Shown one piece after another: positions 1 through 10,983 of a stretch of 58,811 bases of DNA. Source of the stretch: Chlamydomonas sphaeroides (Eukaryota; Chlorophyta; Chlorophyceae; Chlamydomonadales; Chlamydomonadaceae); assembly GCA_001662425.1 (NCBI GenBank), contig BDDC01000002.1, forward strand, positions 61,523-120,333, read 5' to 3'. The notes beneath the pieces are model-generated. The model did not search any database and was not told the DNA's origin. It saw nothing but the letters and a program-made list of their open reading frames with translations. Made by a program: the position numbers and the translations under genes. Position 1 is the stretch's first letter. Every line of letters starts with the position of its first letter.

Positions 1-1083
1 GGCGGCGCGCCGTCCGGCGCGGCCGCGGCGCTGGTCATGTCGCCGGCTGGGGCGCGCGTCGCTGCCTGGGGAGGGTCCGCGACCCGGGCTGCTACTGCTG
101 CAGTGTGTGAATGTCGGGCCGACGGCTATGCAACTCGAGTCAAACGTCGCGCGCCCTTGGGAGACGGAGTTCGCGTTGAGACTTGAGAGGGGGGTGTCAC
201 TGCACGGTGTCACTTGTCAGGCGTTCCTCCTCGCGCTGATGGCAGGGACTTACATCGGCTGATGTGTGGTGCACAACACGAGCTCCTTGGCGGTTGCGGA
301 GCGAGCGCAGTAGCAGCGAGCAGTGGCTTGGCTTAGGTAGGGGAGTTGAGTAAGCCACGCATCTCGATGCCGCAAGCTGACCGACAACCGCATTCACTGC
401 GTCAGACCAGCTCTATGCTCCATTGCTGGCGCCACCTAGCGCATGCCAGCAAGGGCAGGCGCGGAGCTAGGGGGCATCAGCTCACGTTGCACAAACCCTC
501 ACAGAGGGGTGTAAAGCGTCAACGCGCCAGCGCATCTCAACCACCCCAAGCCCATAGCTAGCGTGCTGCTGCTGCTGTTGTCGTGCGAGCTGGGGCTTGA
601 TTGCGGCGCAGGCCCATGGGTCAAACATGCGAACGGCCCCAGCGATGCGCCGTGCCAATAAATCTGCGCAGGGCTTCGGCGCATTGCGCTCTGTCCTTGC
701 ATGCATGCTCTGACTTGCGTTTCCCGCGTGACGCGTCCGTCGCTTACCGGACTCGACCAGTCCGAAGTCTGCTGACCCCCCGCCACACCGCTCCCGCCCC
801 TCGGCAGCTCGCATGGCGGCAGCCGCAGCACGCCATCGCTTGCAGCCGCCGCCGCGCCCAGCCCGCATTGCCCCCTTTCCCCAGCGCCGGCCCCGGCTCG
901 CCAGCCCCAGCGGCCGCGGCTCCTCCTGGCCCTCGCCGCGCGTAACGCCGCCCGCGCAGCTGCCGTGATCCTGCACGCCCGCCCTGCCGCCGAAGGCAAG
1001 CCGGGCGTGGCAGGGACTGTGCCCGATGGGGCTCCAGTGCCTCAACCCTCGAGGCGCCACCAACCCGGCGAGGGTGGCGGGCG
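1..1083. other. 3' flank of the PPIL3 gene; no second gene recognised
   Basis: No recognisable coding exon was found on either strand. The open frames here are GC-driven and match no family I know. The stretch probably holds the PPIL3 3' untranslated region, which runs leftward from the stop at 1084, and then intergenic sequence. A possible polyadenylation signal lies at 250-254. Confidence 0.5.
250..254 (-). terminator. possible TGTAA polyadenylation signal for the PPIL3-type gene
   Basis: The plus strand reads TTACA, so the minus strand reads TGTAA, the polyadenylation signal typical of chlorophyte algae. It lies about 830 bases past the stop codon, a long but plausible 3' UTR. A pentamer also occurs by chance, so this is tentative. 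Confidence 0.35.
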
Positions 1084-3312
1084 CTACCCGGCGATGGGGT
1101 TGGCGTGGATGGTGACCCGCTGGATCTTGATGTCCGTCTTGGGCCGGTCCTGCATTGCGTGGGAGGCAGCGCGGTTGGGTAGCGCAGCGCCGCAAGGCCG
1201 ACCGCGTGTCAGTCACGATGCACACAGTCCCGCCCGCCTCGTCCGGGCGTCCCCATCCCTCGTCCCGCACACCCCGTCCGCGGCCCAAGCCCGCCCACCC
1301 CATGGACTCTGTGTCCCCGGCATGAGCAAGTCCCCTCCCGTGGCCCTACCCTATGCCACGACGGCCCTTACCGCACACCACCCACCCCAAGTCGTGCGCT
1401 CATGCCACCAGGACGTCCGCACCCACCCCGCCCGCCGCTTCCCGCTGCGCCTGCGCTGTGACCAGAGCCGCTGCGCCTGCGCTGTGACCAGAGCCGCTGC
1501 CTGCCCGACCCCTTCCGTGGGTTGCCATGGGAACCCGCCCCAATCTCCCAGTCCCTCTCCTCCCAGCCCTTCCCCACCTGGCCGTCCGTGGGCACCTTCT
1601 CCATGCGGTCCAGCACGTCCAGGCCATCGATGACCTGGTGGCCAGGGAATCAGGACGTGGCCAGGGAATCAGGACGTGGCCAGGGAATCAGGACGCATGG
1701 GAGAAAGCAACGGCAGCGGGCGTGCCGGAGCACGGCAGAAGGGGCAACCTGGGCAGGTCCGCCCGCGACCCTGCGCTGCAACCGACAATCCAGCGGGCGC
1801 CTGGCCTTGCGCCCATCGATGCCGGGCTCAGCGCCACGGCAACGGCAGCGCACGGCGCCGCCCTCCAGCTCCGCCCTCCCCAGCCTGGCCGCTGCAAGGG
1901 CGGGCCGCCTGCGCGCCCACCGCTCGGCCCTCAGGCGACCAGCCGACCAACCCCAGGGCGAGCTCATGACCCTGCCGCACGCTGTCGCCCGCCCGGCTGC
2001 TGCCCTGGCCCCGCCTGCCGCACCCAGCGCCGGACTTCAGACGCCCAGCCTCACTGTCGGTGCATTGGGCTCAGCAGCCTGTGGCAGCCCGGCTGCCGCC
2101 CCACCCTGCCTCTGGGCGCCTCACCTGGGCGAAGATGGTGTACTTCCCGTTGAGGTGCGCGTGGGCCTTGTACGAGATGAAGAACTGGCTGCGGGCGGCA
2201 ACGACGCGGGCACGATCAAGGGCGTAGCCAGGGCTGGAGTGGGAAAGATGGCTGGTGGCGGCAGCACATGCTTGGATCCTGGTTGCGGAGGGGACTGGCT
2301 CGGAGATAGCGGGACGCGGGCAGCGCTTGCACAGAGCGACGACAGCCCTGGCGCCAGCCCCTTGGGCAAGACCTGTGACGCCCGGGCCCAACCCCCACCT
2401 GCGTGCAGCCATTGCGCACCTGCCATTTGTGTTGGGCCCGCTGTTGGCCATGCTCACGATGCCGCGCTTGCTGTGCTTGAGCGCGTCCGTGATCTCGTCG
2501 GGGAACTTGCCCGAGGGCGTGGGGTAGATGGAGCGCCCCCCCTTGCCGGTGCCCGTGGGGTCGCCTGCCGGGGGCGGAGGAGCGGCGCGCCGAGGGCGGT
2601 CGACGGGGAGCAGGGCTGGGAGGCGGCTCCGAGGGGTGTGAAGAGCTGGGCGGCGGAGCGCTGCCCACGGCCGGGGTGCTCCTGCAAGAGCTGCTAGTTG
2701 GCAGCTCGCCATGTTCACAACACGCCCGAGCCGCAGGGTCCCCAGCACGCCCCCAGATGCCCCGACAGGCGCGCTGGCGACGACGGCCCCAAGGCGGGTG
2801 CGGAGCTGCAGCCACCAGCCCTGGCGCTGGGCCCTGGCGCTGGCTCCAGGCTGAGGCAGCCGCGCTCCTGCACGGCCCACCTCCTTGGATCATGAAGCCC
2901 TTGATGTTTCTATGAAAGTGCACGTTATCGTAGTAGCCGCTGGCGCACAGAGCGAGGAAGTTCTCGCACGCCCGGGGCGCCTGCGTGAGTGGACACGGTC
3001 CATGTGGCAGTTGAATGAGGACGCTTGCCCCGAATTTGAAGGAAATTGCACCCCACGAACGTGACTGGTAAGCCTGGTCAATGAATCAGCGCCTGAAGCG
3101 GCGCGGTGGCGGGTGCCCTCGTGCAGAAACCAGCGGCCGGCTAGCGCAGCAGCGGCCGGCGGTGGGGCTGGGCGGAGGGGTCCTGGCACCACCCAGCCGC
3201 CGTCTCGCACTCAGCATCCCGCAGCCCCCGATGTTGCCCACGGCTGTCGTGCCTGGTCGCAGAAGAGCTCAAGCTTCATGTCGCCCACGTTGGTGTGCAG
3301 GGTCACGGACAT
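1084..3312 (-). CDS. PPIL3: cyclophilin-type peptidyl-prolyl isomerase, PPIL3 class
   Basis: Peptidyl-prolyl cis-trans isomerase of the cyclophilin fold. PPIL3 proteins are single-domain nuclear/spliceosome-associated cyclophilins. Exons (minus): 3312-3253, 2980-2881, 2564-2420, 2188-2125, 1634-1578 and 1149-1084, giving 163 residues, close to the family's usual length of about 160. The start reads MSVTLHTNVGDMKLELFC. The core shows ENFLALCASGYY, FHRNIKGFMIQGGDPTGTGKGG (residues about 36-57), SMANSGPNTNGSQFFI (active-site strand) and YTIFAQVIDGLDVLDRMEK. It ends VTIHANPIAG. Intron 1 needs a GC donor (CAG then GCACGA) to keep the frame; the other donors are GT. The fit to PPIL3 rather than another cyclophilin rests on the N-terminus and on the single-domain length. 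The gene appears intact and functional. Confidence 0.93.
1443..1494. repeat. 26-bp tandem repeat, two copies, in intron 5 of PPIL3
   Basis: Two exact head-to-tail copies of a 26-base unit (1443-1468 and 1469-1494) lie in the intron between exons 5 and 6. Confidence 0.85.
1640..1696. repeat. 19-bp tandem repeat, three copies, at a 3' splice site
   Basis: Copies lie at 1640-1658, 1659-1677 and 1678-1696; only the last base of the third copy differs. In the direction of transcription each copy reads ACGTCCTGATTCCCTGGCC, with a CTGAT that could serve as a branch point, and the array ends at the acceptor of PPIL3 exon 5 (exon starts at 1634). Confidence 0.9.
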
Positions 3313-3591
3313 TCTCGATCTCCCGCGCCGCCCACGGCGGGCACGCGACTGGGCTTCGCGGTGGTGTCTCTATGCGCTTGGTGTTGAACAAATGCTGGCA
3401 AGAATTGTGGTCAGCGCAAGATGGCAGCTGGTCTGGTGCCGTCTGATGATGGTGCTTTGTTACGCTACTGAAAGCAGGAAGGAGTTGCGGCCAAGCAATG
3501 CGCTGCACAGGGAAACTTGCTACAAGCACACGCAGCACTGAGTTTCGTCCTGATGTGTGTCGCTGGGCAAGTCTGGGTAAGTCTTGTAGTG

Positions 3592-3596
3592 TTACA
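3592..3596 (-). terminator. TGTAA polyadenylation signal for the BTB gene
   Basis: TTACA on the plus strand, 400 bases downstream of the BTB stop and before the PPIL3 start. Position and sequence fit the chlorophyte signal. Confidence 0.5.
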
Positions 3597-3794
3597 GTCT
3601 GTTCTTATAATCACGTGAGCTAAGTGCAGGCCCCATCATTAACTTCAGCGTGCCGACGCACACGAAGTGCTGACAACCCGCGCCTACCCGCGCTCGCCCT
3701 CGGCCGTCCCCCGGCAGTCCAAGACGCACCTAGACTTCATACTGATCTTCAGTGACATTCATCAGTATGGTCCCGCAGGTTGCGCATCAAATAT

Positions 3795-3889
3795 TATGCA
3801 ACCAACTCGGAGAGACAATAGTTATGCAATCAACTCGCAGAGACACTAGCAACCTGAAACAGATTTTTATGCAATCAACTCGCAGAGAC
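3795..3889. repeat. 22-bp repeat, three copies with spacers
   Basis: Units at 3795-3816, 3823-3844 and 3868-3889. The second and third are identical (TATGCAATCAACTCGCAGAG then AC); the first differs at two positions. Spacers are 6 and 23 bases. The array lies just past the BTB stop, in the 3' UTR. Confidence 0.9.
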
Positions 3890-3994
3890 GAATGCAATCA
3901 GACACTAAACTTGCATAGAAGACGCCGACTCGAGCCTTCCTATCACTGAGCGGGTCTGCCTTACTGCGCGCAAATCCGGGGACCCCCGCTGTCA

Positions 3995-5738
3995 TCACGC
4001 GCTACCGCCCAGGGCGCTAAGAAACAGCTCCGCCAGCAACTTGGGGTTGCAGGTCGCCAGCTCGTCAGCGGCACCGCGCGGCGTGGCGCCGGCCACTCGC
4101 TTGCCGTACTTCAGGATGCGCTGCCGCAGGCCGTCAGCCAGTAGCTCCAGGCCCTGGTGGTCGGCCCACACCAGGTCCGACACCGCCGTCACGGGCGTGG
4201 ATATCTCCAGCAGCCGCTGCTGCAGCACAGTCAGCGCCTCGCCGCGCAGCAGCAGCCGGTTGGCCAGGGCCGCAGCTGGGCGCAGCAGCTCGCGCGACAC
4301 CTGCAGAAGCAGGGCGGCAGCTGGGAAGCAGGAGCGGCGCGAGCCCAGCACAACGCCACAATCTATGCCCAGCGCTGTGCGGCCGTGCTGCAGGGCGCCC
4401 GCGCAGAGCTGAGGCCCACGTTGCTGGCCCAGCAGGACGTCGCGGAGCGCCCCGGCCGTCCAAACCTCAACACAGGCACATCCCGCCGGGACCTACCTTG
4501 ACCTCGCCCGTGTACATGTAGTGCAGCAGCGCCCCCAGCGCCTGCGGGTCCGCCTCCTGCAGCGCCACCACGCCCTGCGCCGCCTCAACGCCCAGGCCCC
4601 CGCCCAGCAGCCGCGCGAAGTACTCGGAGGTCGCCGCCAGCACCGCCCCGTGCGCCAAGAAGCTCGCCTCGCCCGCCCGCACGATCAGCATGCTGGAAGG
4701 CGCCGCCGGGAGGGACGCCGCCGGGTGCACGCGCAGCAGCGAGGTGAGGCATGGCGCGGCCGATTTGTGCAGGTCGGGGTTGTCGGCGTGGGGTTTTGGG
4801 GCCAGCAGTGCGATGGATGCGGTGGAGGAGCAGATTGCGATGCCGCCGCCTGGCGTACAGGCCAGCTGCATGGAGGTGGAGTACGGCAGGGCGATGCCGG
4901 GCTCTGGGCACTGGCCCCACACGTCGAAGCGGAGCAGCGAGCTGCCGCTGGCGACAAACATGCCGCCGGTGTGGCTGTCGTGGAGCAGTCCGTTGATGGA
5001 GGCGAGCGCGGGGCTGCCGGCGCTGGGCGCCAGCGGGCGCTAGCAGTCGCCTGCGTCGGCGCTGAGAGCGCGCTCGTAGATGGCGCTCGACACGGAGGCC
5101 AGCAGGTTGCCGGTGCAGGTGTCAACGTCGAGGCCGGTGCACGTGTGGCTGACCGGCAGAGGGCTAAGCGCCGTGACGACGCGGGCCGCGAGGACGCTGC
5201 TGCTGTCGGGCTCGCCGCTGTCGTCGAGCGCCATCGGGTTGGCATCGTTGGCCGCGTCGTTGGCCGCGTCGTTGCCACTGCTCACGGGGGAGACCATGCA
5301 GATGGTGCCCGCTCCGGCGATGAGGTAGACCGAGCCGAGGCCGTCAACGGCAAGCGGCGCGCAGTTGTCTGGGAATCGCGCTGCCGCGCCCGCAACATCC
5401 ACACTGCCGCGCAGCACCGGGTCCCCGGCAGCTAGCGTGACCACGTTGTCGCTGCTGAGCCGCATGAGCGCGCAGCCCTCGCCGAAGAACACGCAGCGGC
5501 TGAGCGGCTCGTAGACGGCACGCCAACATGGCGCACGGTTCGCGTATGCTGCACCGCTGGCATCAGTGATGTTTAGATGTGCACCCAGCTCATAGCTGCT
5601 GCTGTCGGGGCTCTTGATAAGCTCCTGGAAGCCGCCGCTGCGATACAGGACAAGCAGCTGTTCCCCGGCATCGTCACGCTGGCGCGAGACGACGCCAGCC
5701 GCTTCGCGCGGGAGCTTTACATCTGTGCGGATCATCAA
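3995..5738 (-). CDS. BTB/POZ-domain protein with an N-terminal repeat region; in-frame TAG
   Basis: Probable substrate adaptor of a cullin-3 ubiquitin ligase, by family. Two exons (5738-4497 and 4300-3995) make 515 codons plus stop. Residues about 10-330 resemble the NHL/propeller-like N-terminus of algal BTB proteins (VDGLGSVYLIAGAGT). The BTB core is at about 355-415, with FLAHGAVLAATSEYFARLL and ALLHYMYTGEVK, followed across the intron by the BTB C-terminal helices (ELLRPAAALANRLLLRGEAL, DLVWADHQGLELL). Reading is interrupted by a TAG at 5043-5041, in frame with coding sense on both sides. Either this is a nonsense mutation or base error, or translation starts downstream (ATG at 4961). A TATA-like run lies about 105 bases upstream of the first ATG. 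Family and BTB call are firm; intactness is not. Confidence 0.75.
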
Positions 5739-5842
5739 GTTTGCATGTACGGTGCAGGCGCACAGCTGACGGCAGCTTTCCGCAAGCCGTTGTCGATAAC
5801 AGCAGTCGCTGTCACTGTCACTGTCGCTATCGCTGCTGTATG

Positions 5843-5850
5843 TATATATA
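5843..5850 (-). promoter_or_regulatory. TATA-like element upstream of the BTB gene
   Basis: TATATATA (palindromic) lies 105 bases before the ATG at 5738, in otherwise GC-rich DNA. Distance and context fit a core promoter, though no start site is known. Confidence 0.4.
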
Positions 5851-6055
5851 TCTGTTACACGTTACATGTCTGCTATATGGAGTATTGCTTTCGAGCTGCG
5901 ATGTGCGGCAAACGCCCAGTGGATGTCGGCACCAACACCAACTCCACTTCAAACCTCCCCAGCTGTGCATGGGTGCATGGCTCGCCCCAAAAAGAGGCCA
6001 CCCAGACCAGACGCAAACAGTCGGTCATTATGCGGTTGTCGTCGGGGTATCTAAA

Positions 6056-6140
6056 GGGGTCTCGGGCACACCGACAACCGTGCCCTCGCCCCACGGGCCG
6101 GACTTAGCCGCCCGATCTGCCTCAACGGCAGGAATGCACA
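6056..6140 (-). repeat. dispersed repeat, copy 1
   Basis: Read on the minus strand this block matches 54263-54342 on the plus strand over about 80 bases, sharing TGTGCATTCCTG, TCGGGCGGC, AAGTCCGGCCCGTGGGGC and GTCGGTGTGCCC. The 6056-6140 copy has a short extra segment after the GTGGGGC. Identity of the element is unknown. Confidence 0.8.
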
Positions 6141-7074
6141 CTACTCCGCACAAGGTTGTACTGCATGGGCTATGTTCAGTGGCTGTCTGGGATACGATCC
6201 CTAACGCGTACCGCTGCATTCTATTACGTCGTCCTTGTTCAAGGTCCCGACCGGTACGCCTCGCGCCCCTACCCACACACCAACAACACCAACTCCACTT
6301 CAAACACGCCATGTGGGCTGTGGCTCTCAGAGGGCTCCCCAGCCGTACGTCCGGCCCAACCGGACCTGCCCTGCTACGGCCGCAACCATCCGCTCTAATA
6401 CCCAAGCGCCACGTGAAGCTCCCTGGCACTCCGCGAATGCCAAATGCCCCCGCCGTAGCCTCCTGGGTCAATTGTCCGCAGGGTCGGGTTTGGATCGGCT
6501 GCCAGCACATTGTTGCGGCTTCAACACACATCATGATCCACGAAGGCCGGTTCCCTCGGCCACAACCCCGCAAGGCACTGCCCCTCGTCCGCCACCTTCA
6601 CCGTCGGGCCACAACATGCCCGGCCCCTGCCCACAGGCGCAAGACGCCCCAAGCGGCATGCCCCCAACGCCTTGGACCAATCCGCACGTCGCCCGGATGC
6701 CCGCGCAGCCAGGAGGCCTCCCGTGCGCGGCTAGGCCCACCATGCACCCACCACCTCCAATTCAAGAAACGCATTGCTAGCCGGTACCCGTATGTACGGC
6801 TGCGCCCTTCCCTCCTCCGTCCCTGCGGCACTGAGCTGGCCGCCGCAGCAGAGGCGCCGCACCCCCCCGCTCTTGCGCGGCCCACAATAGCCGCACCCCT
6901 GCGCTGCGAACCCTCGCGACCCCGGCTGCCCTCTGCATCTCCTCACAGCAGGCCCTCCCCGCCGCCTTGACATGACGCCGTCGTCCTCCACAGCCGCAAT
7001 CCCTGTTCGCCCCTCCTTTGCGGTCCTCCCGGCCGCGTTCCCGCCATCATAACACACGCTCCCCGGGGCCCAGC

Positions 7075-9417
7075 TCACAAGAGGTCCTCCTCGTCCTCCT
7101 CCTCGCCGCCACCGCCGCCGCCTGAGCCCACGCCCAGCGCCTCCTCCTCGATCTTGCGCTTGGCCTCGCGCAGGATCTTGACCTTCCAGGGGTCCAGCCG
7201 CGTGATGGCGTCGAACTCTATACGGCACACGGCACCATGGCAAAGGGACGGAGTTCGGCGGCTGGTGAGGGGTGACGCGAGCGCGCCCAGGGACGCCGCC
7301 GTCTAGAGCTATGGCACCCTAGGGCTCCTTCTTTGTGGGCCCGTCCTCATCGCACGCCCGGCAGCGGTACCCCTGCCGCTGCGCATTGCTGTCACCCCAA
7401 GCCCAATCCGCTGCCGACGCCCCCCCCACCCCGCCGGATCCCGGCCTCCACTTCCCCTCCCAACCCCCCCAATCCCTTCAACAGAACCGAAAGCATGCTA
7501 CCACCCAGCTCACTTTCCCCCGCCAGCGGGACCGCCCTGCCCATCCGGATCCCATCCCCTAGCTGCCCTCCCTGCTCTGCCCCTACCCGCCAGCAGCGTC
7601 GCGAACTTGCTCTCGTCCAGCTCCCTCCGCGCCTCCACCAGCCCGTCCAGCAGGTTGGCCTCGCGCGAGCCGTCGAACTGCGGGGCAAGCGAGGGACCAG
7701 GGGACCCGCAATGAAATGGCACGCCCATGATAATCCTGGCAATGGCCGCGGGCCTTAGGGGAGCTGATGGAGAGCTAGGCAAGCCGTGGGCTCCTGGCTG
7801 GCCGCCACCGTCCCTGCTCATGGCCCGTCCTGCGGTGTCGTGCGCCCTTGCCATGCATGTCAGCGGCCCGACCAGCGCTGTAGCACGCCCACATGGCCAC
7901 GCTTACAGCGGCGCTCTTCGCACCCTCGTCACTTTCCTGCCCACTGCGTAGCAACCCCTCTTCCTTCAGCCCCCGTGGCAGGCGTAGGCTTGCATGCCCC
8001 AGCAGCAGGCGCCGAGCGCTCAAGACATGCCCACTGGCCCCTTCCTCCCTCCATCCTTCCTTCCCTGTCCCACCTGCACGTCCATGCCACGGTGCACTTC
8101 AAGCCCCTGCCGCCTTCCTCCTCCCTCACATGGCTGCCCTGTGCCCTTCCTACCCCATTCCGCCGGTCCCTTCCCACCCCGCCCACGCCCCTGTGCCCCA
8201 CCTGCAGGTCGATGCCGCGGTACTTGTCCAGCTTGTTGACCACATCGTCCGGCCGCAGGTAGGCCAGACAGCAGATGCCGGCCTGGGAAGAGGTGAGAAG
8301 GGGGGCGGGAGGGCGGGGACGAGTGTGGCCGGGTCGGGGGGACAGCAAGGCAGGGGAGCCCGGGTGGGCCACTGCTGCAGGCAGCGAGGCGGGCGGGGCC
8401 CTGGGGCGCAAGACTGCTGGGCCCCAGCCATTCCCATCAGTGACACTCCTGCCGTCCGTCGCTGCGGCCAGTACGGTGCAGGCGGCGCATGCCCTTGCGC
8501 ACATGGCCCGCTCGCTCATCGGGGCCGGGCCGGCTGGTGGAGGCTGGGCCCAAGCCGGCCCAACGCCCGTCCAGCTGCGCACAGCTCCAGAAGCTCCGGC
8601 CCAGCGAGTGCCGGCGCGGCCGACGCGCTGCCTTCCAGCCCCTGCACGCAGCTACATGGTTCCTGGCACCTGCGCTGCTTCCGCAGCTGCCCTGCGACCG
8701 GCCACGGCGGCACGTGCCTGCATGAGGTAGCCGCGGGCGCTGTACTTGAGCAGGTTGTTCTCCACTGCCCGCTTGGCGGCGTCCTCAAACAGCTCCACGG
8801 CCTTGCTGTAGCGGCCCATCTCCGCGGAGAACTGGCGGGGTTGGGGAGGGGGAACAGGGTGAAGTGTGGATAGGCTGGCGAAGGCGTGCGGCGTGCCGTC
8901 CCGGCTGGGCTGGGCCCCCCCCCACCTCGGCTATCTTGAGCTTGCACTTCGTGGCCTCCGAGTTTGACCCCTCCGTCTCAAACAGGTCAGCGGCCTGGTT
9001 GTAGTACACAACGGCCTCCTCCTTGTTGCCGGCCTTCTCGTTCTGCTCCGCGATCTCCTTGAGCTGGCGAGCGGCCATGTTGAGCCGGCCCATATCCGTG
9101 AATATATTCACCGCTTCCCGCAGCATGTGCTGGGCCTTGCCGGGGTCCTGCTTGCCGATAGCCTTACCGGCCTCCACGTACGCCTGTGCCGCTTCGTGCT
9201 TGCTGTCCATCTTTATGTAGCACCCCGCAAGCTTCTCATACGTCTCCGAGCACTCTCGCCCCATCTTGGCCAGCTTGTACTGGTTCGCGGCCTTCTCCAG
9301 CAGCTCAGCTGCGTCCTCATACTTGGATGTGCCACCAAACAGCCCTCCTAGCACGCTCTTCAGCTTCTTGTCCGCCTGCTTCCTAAATTCTTCTGCTTTG
9401 GCGGCATAGTCGGCCAT
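7075..9417 (-). CDS. NAPA: alpha-SNAP, NSF attachment protein
   Basis: Soluble adaptor that binds SNARE bundles and recruits and stimulates the NSF ATPase to disassemble them after membrane fusion; acts on the cytosolic face of the secretory pathway. Exons (minus): 9417-8926, 8831-8718, 8282-8202, 7677-7587 and 7217-7075, giving 306 residues against a usual length near 295. The start MADYAAKAEEFRKQADKKLK and the TPR-like helical repeats (YEDAAELLEKAANQYKLAK, ECSETYEKLAGCYIKMDSK, KAQHMLREAVNIFTDMGRLN, AVVYYNQAADLFETEG) match the family. The C-terminus has FDAITRLDPWKVKILREAK and ends in an acidic tail, EEEDEEDLL; the terminal Leu pair is where the family contacts NSF. A short Gly run before the tail accounts for the extra length. 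Intron 2 uses a GC donor (CAG then GCACGT). The gene looks intact. Confidence 0.95.
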
Positions 9418-9842
9418 TGTGTGCCCGCCGCGGTCAGCGCTTCAGAAGGATTGGTCTGATTGACTCAACGTAGCTCCCACCGCCGCAGTGTGTTTTTAAG
9501 TTTGGTGGTCGTGGCAGTGGGGTGCTGCGCTATTTTGACAGGCCGTGTGCGCTGACGAAACCCGACGTCTGCATCGGCACTTGGAACCTGGGGGTTGGCT
9601 TCAAACCGCTCCAGCATTGCGTACGCACCCAGACGCAGCCAAGGTACCACTGTGACACTGACTTACCTTTCGAAGTCATTTGAGCCGCTCGCTGCAGCAG
9701 CTGTCCCTCGCCATCCTTGTCCCATCGGTGCAGTGTGCAGCCCCTGGCCGCGAGGCGCGCGTCACGCATTCGTTCTACCACAATGGCCCTCAATTAGCAC
9801 AGCCAGTGCGCTTAGCAGGACGCTTACCAAGTGTTGGGCGAC
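9418..9842. promoter_or_regulatory. divergent promoter spacer between alpha-SNAP and the RCC1-repeat gene
   Basis: A 425-base spacer separates two divergent start codons, so both 5' UTRs and promoters must fit here. No clear TATA box or known operator was seen. Confidence 0.5.
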
Positions 9843-10973
9843 ATGGCAGCGCCACACTCCTCTGTGCCTCGCCCAACGCCCGTTGAGCCTCGGCGCCAGG
9901 AGCGCACGCGGACGGCCAGCTCGGAGCATGTCCCGCCGCTTCCACTGCCGCGACCGCGGCCCGTACGCACCGCGGTGAGGCACCGAGCATCCTCGCCACG
10001 AGTCATGTCACGGCTGCGCTCGCGCGTCCGCCGACGCCCAACACCTCGCCTACTCTCGTACCCCCTGTGACAGGCCCCAGCCCCCGGTGACTCCTCCGCG
10101 CACACGGCGCCCAGCCGCCAGCTGCACGCGGAGAGCACCTACGCCGTGTCCCCCAGCGCGCCGCTCCTGCACACCCGCCTACACGACAACGCCTTTGTCT
10201 GGGGTACGCACGGGTCGTGCCACACACCATCTGCCGCCGGGCCGCAGCTCCCAATTCCGCAAGGCACACCCCTATCCCCCCATCCCCCCCAACACCTCAC
10301 CGCACCCGCCCTGGCCCCCCAGGCACGGTCGCCTGCGCCGCCGCGCCCTCCGCCGCTGCGGCCCCGTCCAGCCGCGCCGCCGCCACCGCCGACGGCCTGC
10401 CGCCCCGCGCCCCCGCCGCCGAGCCGCCGCCCCGGCCCCGCCCCGCCGGCGTGCCTCCCGGCCGCTGGGCTGCGCTGGCGCTGGGCGAGCAGCATGCAGC
10501 CGCCATCAGCTGCCGCGGGGAGCTCTTCACCTGGGGCGGCAGCGCCAGGGGCCAGGTGCGGGCAGGACGATGCGGCCGCTGGCCCTCCCAGCAGCTGCTC
10601 CGGCAGGCAGGGGCCTCCACCCGCCCGCCTTGGCGTCGGGATGACCTGGCGACCGGCAGCGCCTAGACCGTCGACGAGCAACACACACACACACACACAA
10701 GCGCCCAGCCCTGACCTGCCGTCCCATCCTGCCTTGCCGTGGGCGTCGTTCAGGCCGGCCGTGACATGGAGGCCGCAGAGGGCGGCGCCCGGCCCGGAGC
10801 CGGCGGCGCTGGCGCTGGAGCCGGCGGCGGCGCGTGCGGCCCGTGCTGGAGCCTGCACCCGGGCCGCGTGGCGCTGCCGGCGGGCGTGGCGGTGCGCGCG
10901 GTGGCGTGCGGCGGCGAGCACACGCTGGCGGTGTGCAGCTTGGGCGTGATGGCGTTCGGCTGCAACCGGCACG
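9843..10973 (+). CDS. RCC1-repeat (seven-bladed propeller) protein, 5' part
   Basis: RCC1-type beta-propeller protein; partner and pathway cannot be told from the part present. Exons: 9843-9974, 10074-10203, 10323-10555 and 10754-10973, in consistent phase, 238 codons plus one base. The N-terminus is basic and proline-rich and could be a targeting or disordered segment. RCC1 signatures are LLHTRLHDNAFVWGT, WAALALGEQHAAAISCRGEL followed by FTWGGSARGQ, and VRAVACGGEHTLAVCSLG followed by VMAFGCNRHG. The fourth exon ends with a GT donor and its intron enters the poly-G run and the N gap, so the remaining propeller blades are missing. The bases right of the gap belong to an opposite-strand gene. 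The (AC)n tract in intron 3 is a microsatellite. The exon 1 start is the first ATG in frame. Confidence 0.75.
10681..10699. repeat. (AC)n microsatellite in the RCC1 gene intron
   Basis: Nineteen bases of alternating A and C. Confidence 0.95.
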
Positions 10974-10983
10974 GTGCGGCGGC

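Larger units (their letters stand above)
3313..3994. other. intergenic: PPIL3 promoter and BTB gene 3' region
   Basis: This spacer lies between the PPIL3 start (3312) and the BTB gene stop (3995), both on the minus strand. It carries a TGTAA signal (minus) at 3596-3592 and a triplicated 22-bp repeat at 3795-3889. It is richer in A and T than its surroundings. No coding exon is seen. Confidence 0.6.
5739..7074. other. intergenic with dispersed repeats, alpha-SNAP 3' side
   Basis: No exon is recognised. Minus-strand TGTAA signals at 5859-5855 and 5866-5862 could end a long alpha-SNAP 3' UTR. A 20-base exact direct repeat occurs at 5935-5954 and 6286-6305 (ACACCAACTCCACTTCAAAC). The block 6056-6140 recurs inverted at 54263-54342. 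The long plus-strand open frame across the region lacks any protein-like pattern. Confidence 0.55.

Noticed and set aside
1522..2697. Plus-strand open frame of 391 codons
   Set aside because: It overlaps three well-supported minus-strand exons of the PPIL3-type gene.
5041..5043. TAG recoded as an amino acid
   Set aside because: Several intact genes here end in TAG, and nothing suggests a variant nuclear code.
5741..6970. Plus-strand open frame of 409 codons between the BTB and alpha-SNAP genes
   Set aside because: Its composition drifts along the frame, it crosses a dispersed repeat, and it shows no recognised motif. GC-rich chance openness explains it.
8701..8723. Normal GT donor a few bases downstream of alpha-SNAP exon 2 (GCACGT)
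   Set aside because: Using that GT shifts the frame of exon 3, whose sense (AGICCLAYLRPDD) is clear, so the GC donor was preferred.
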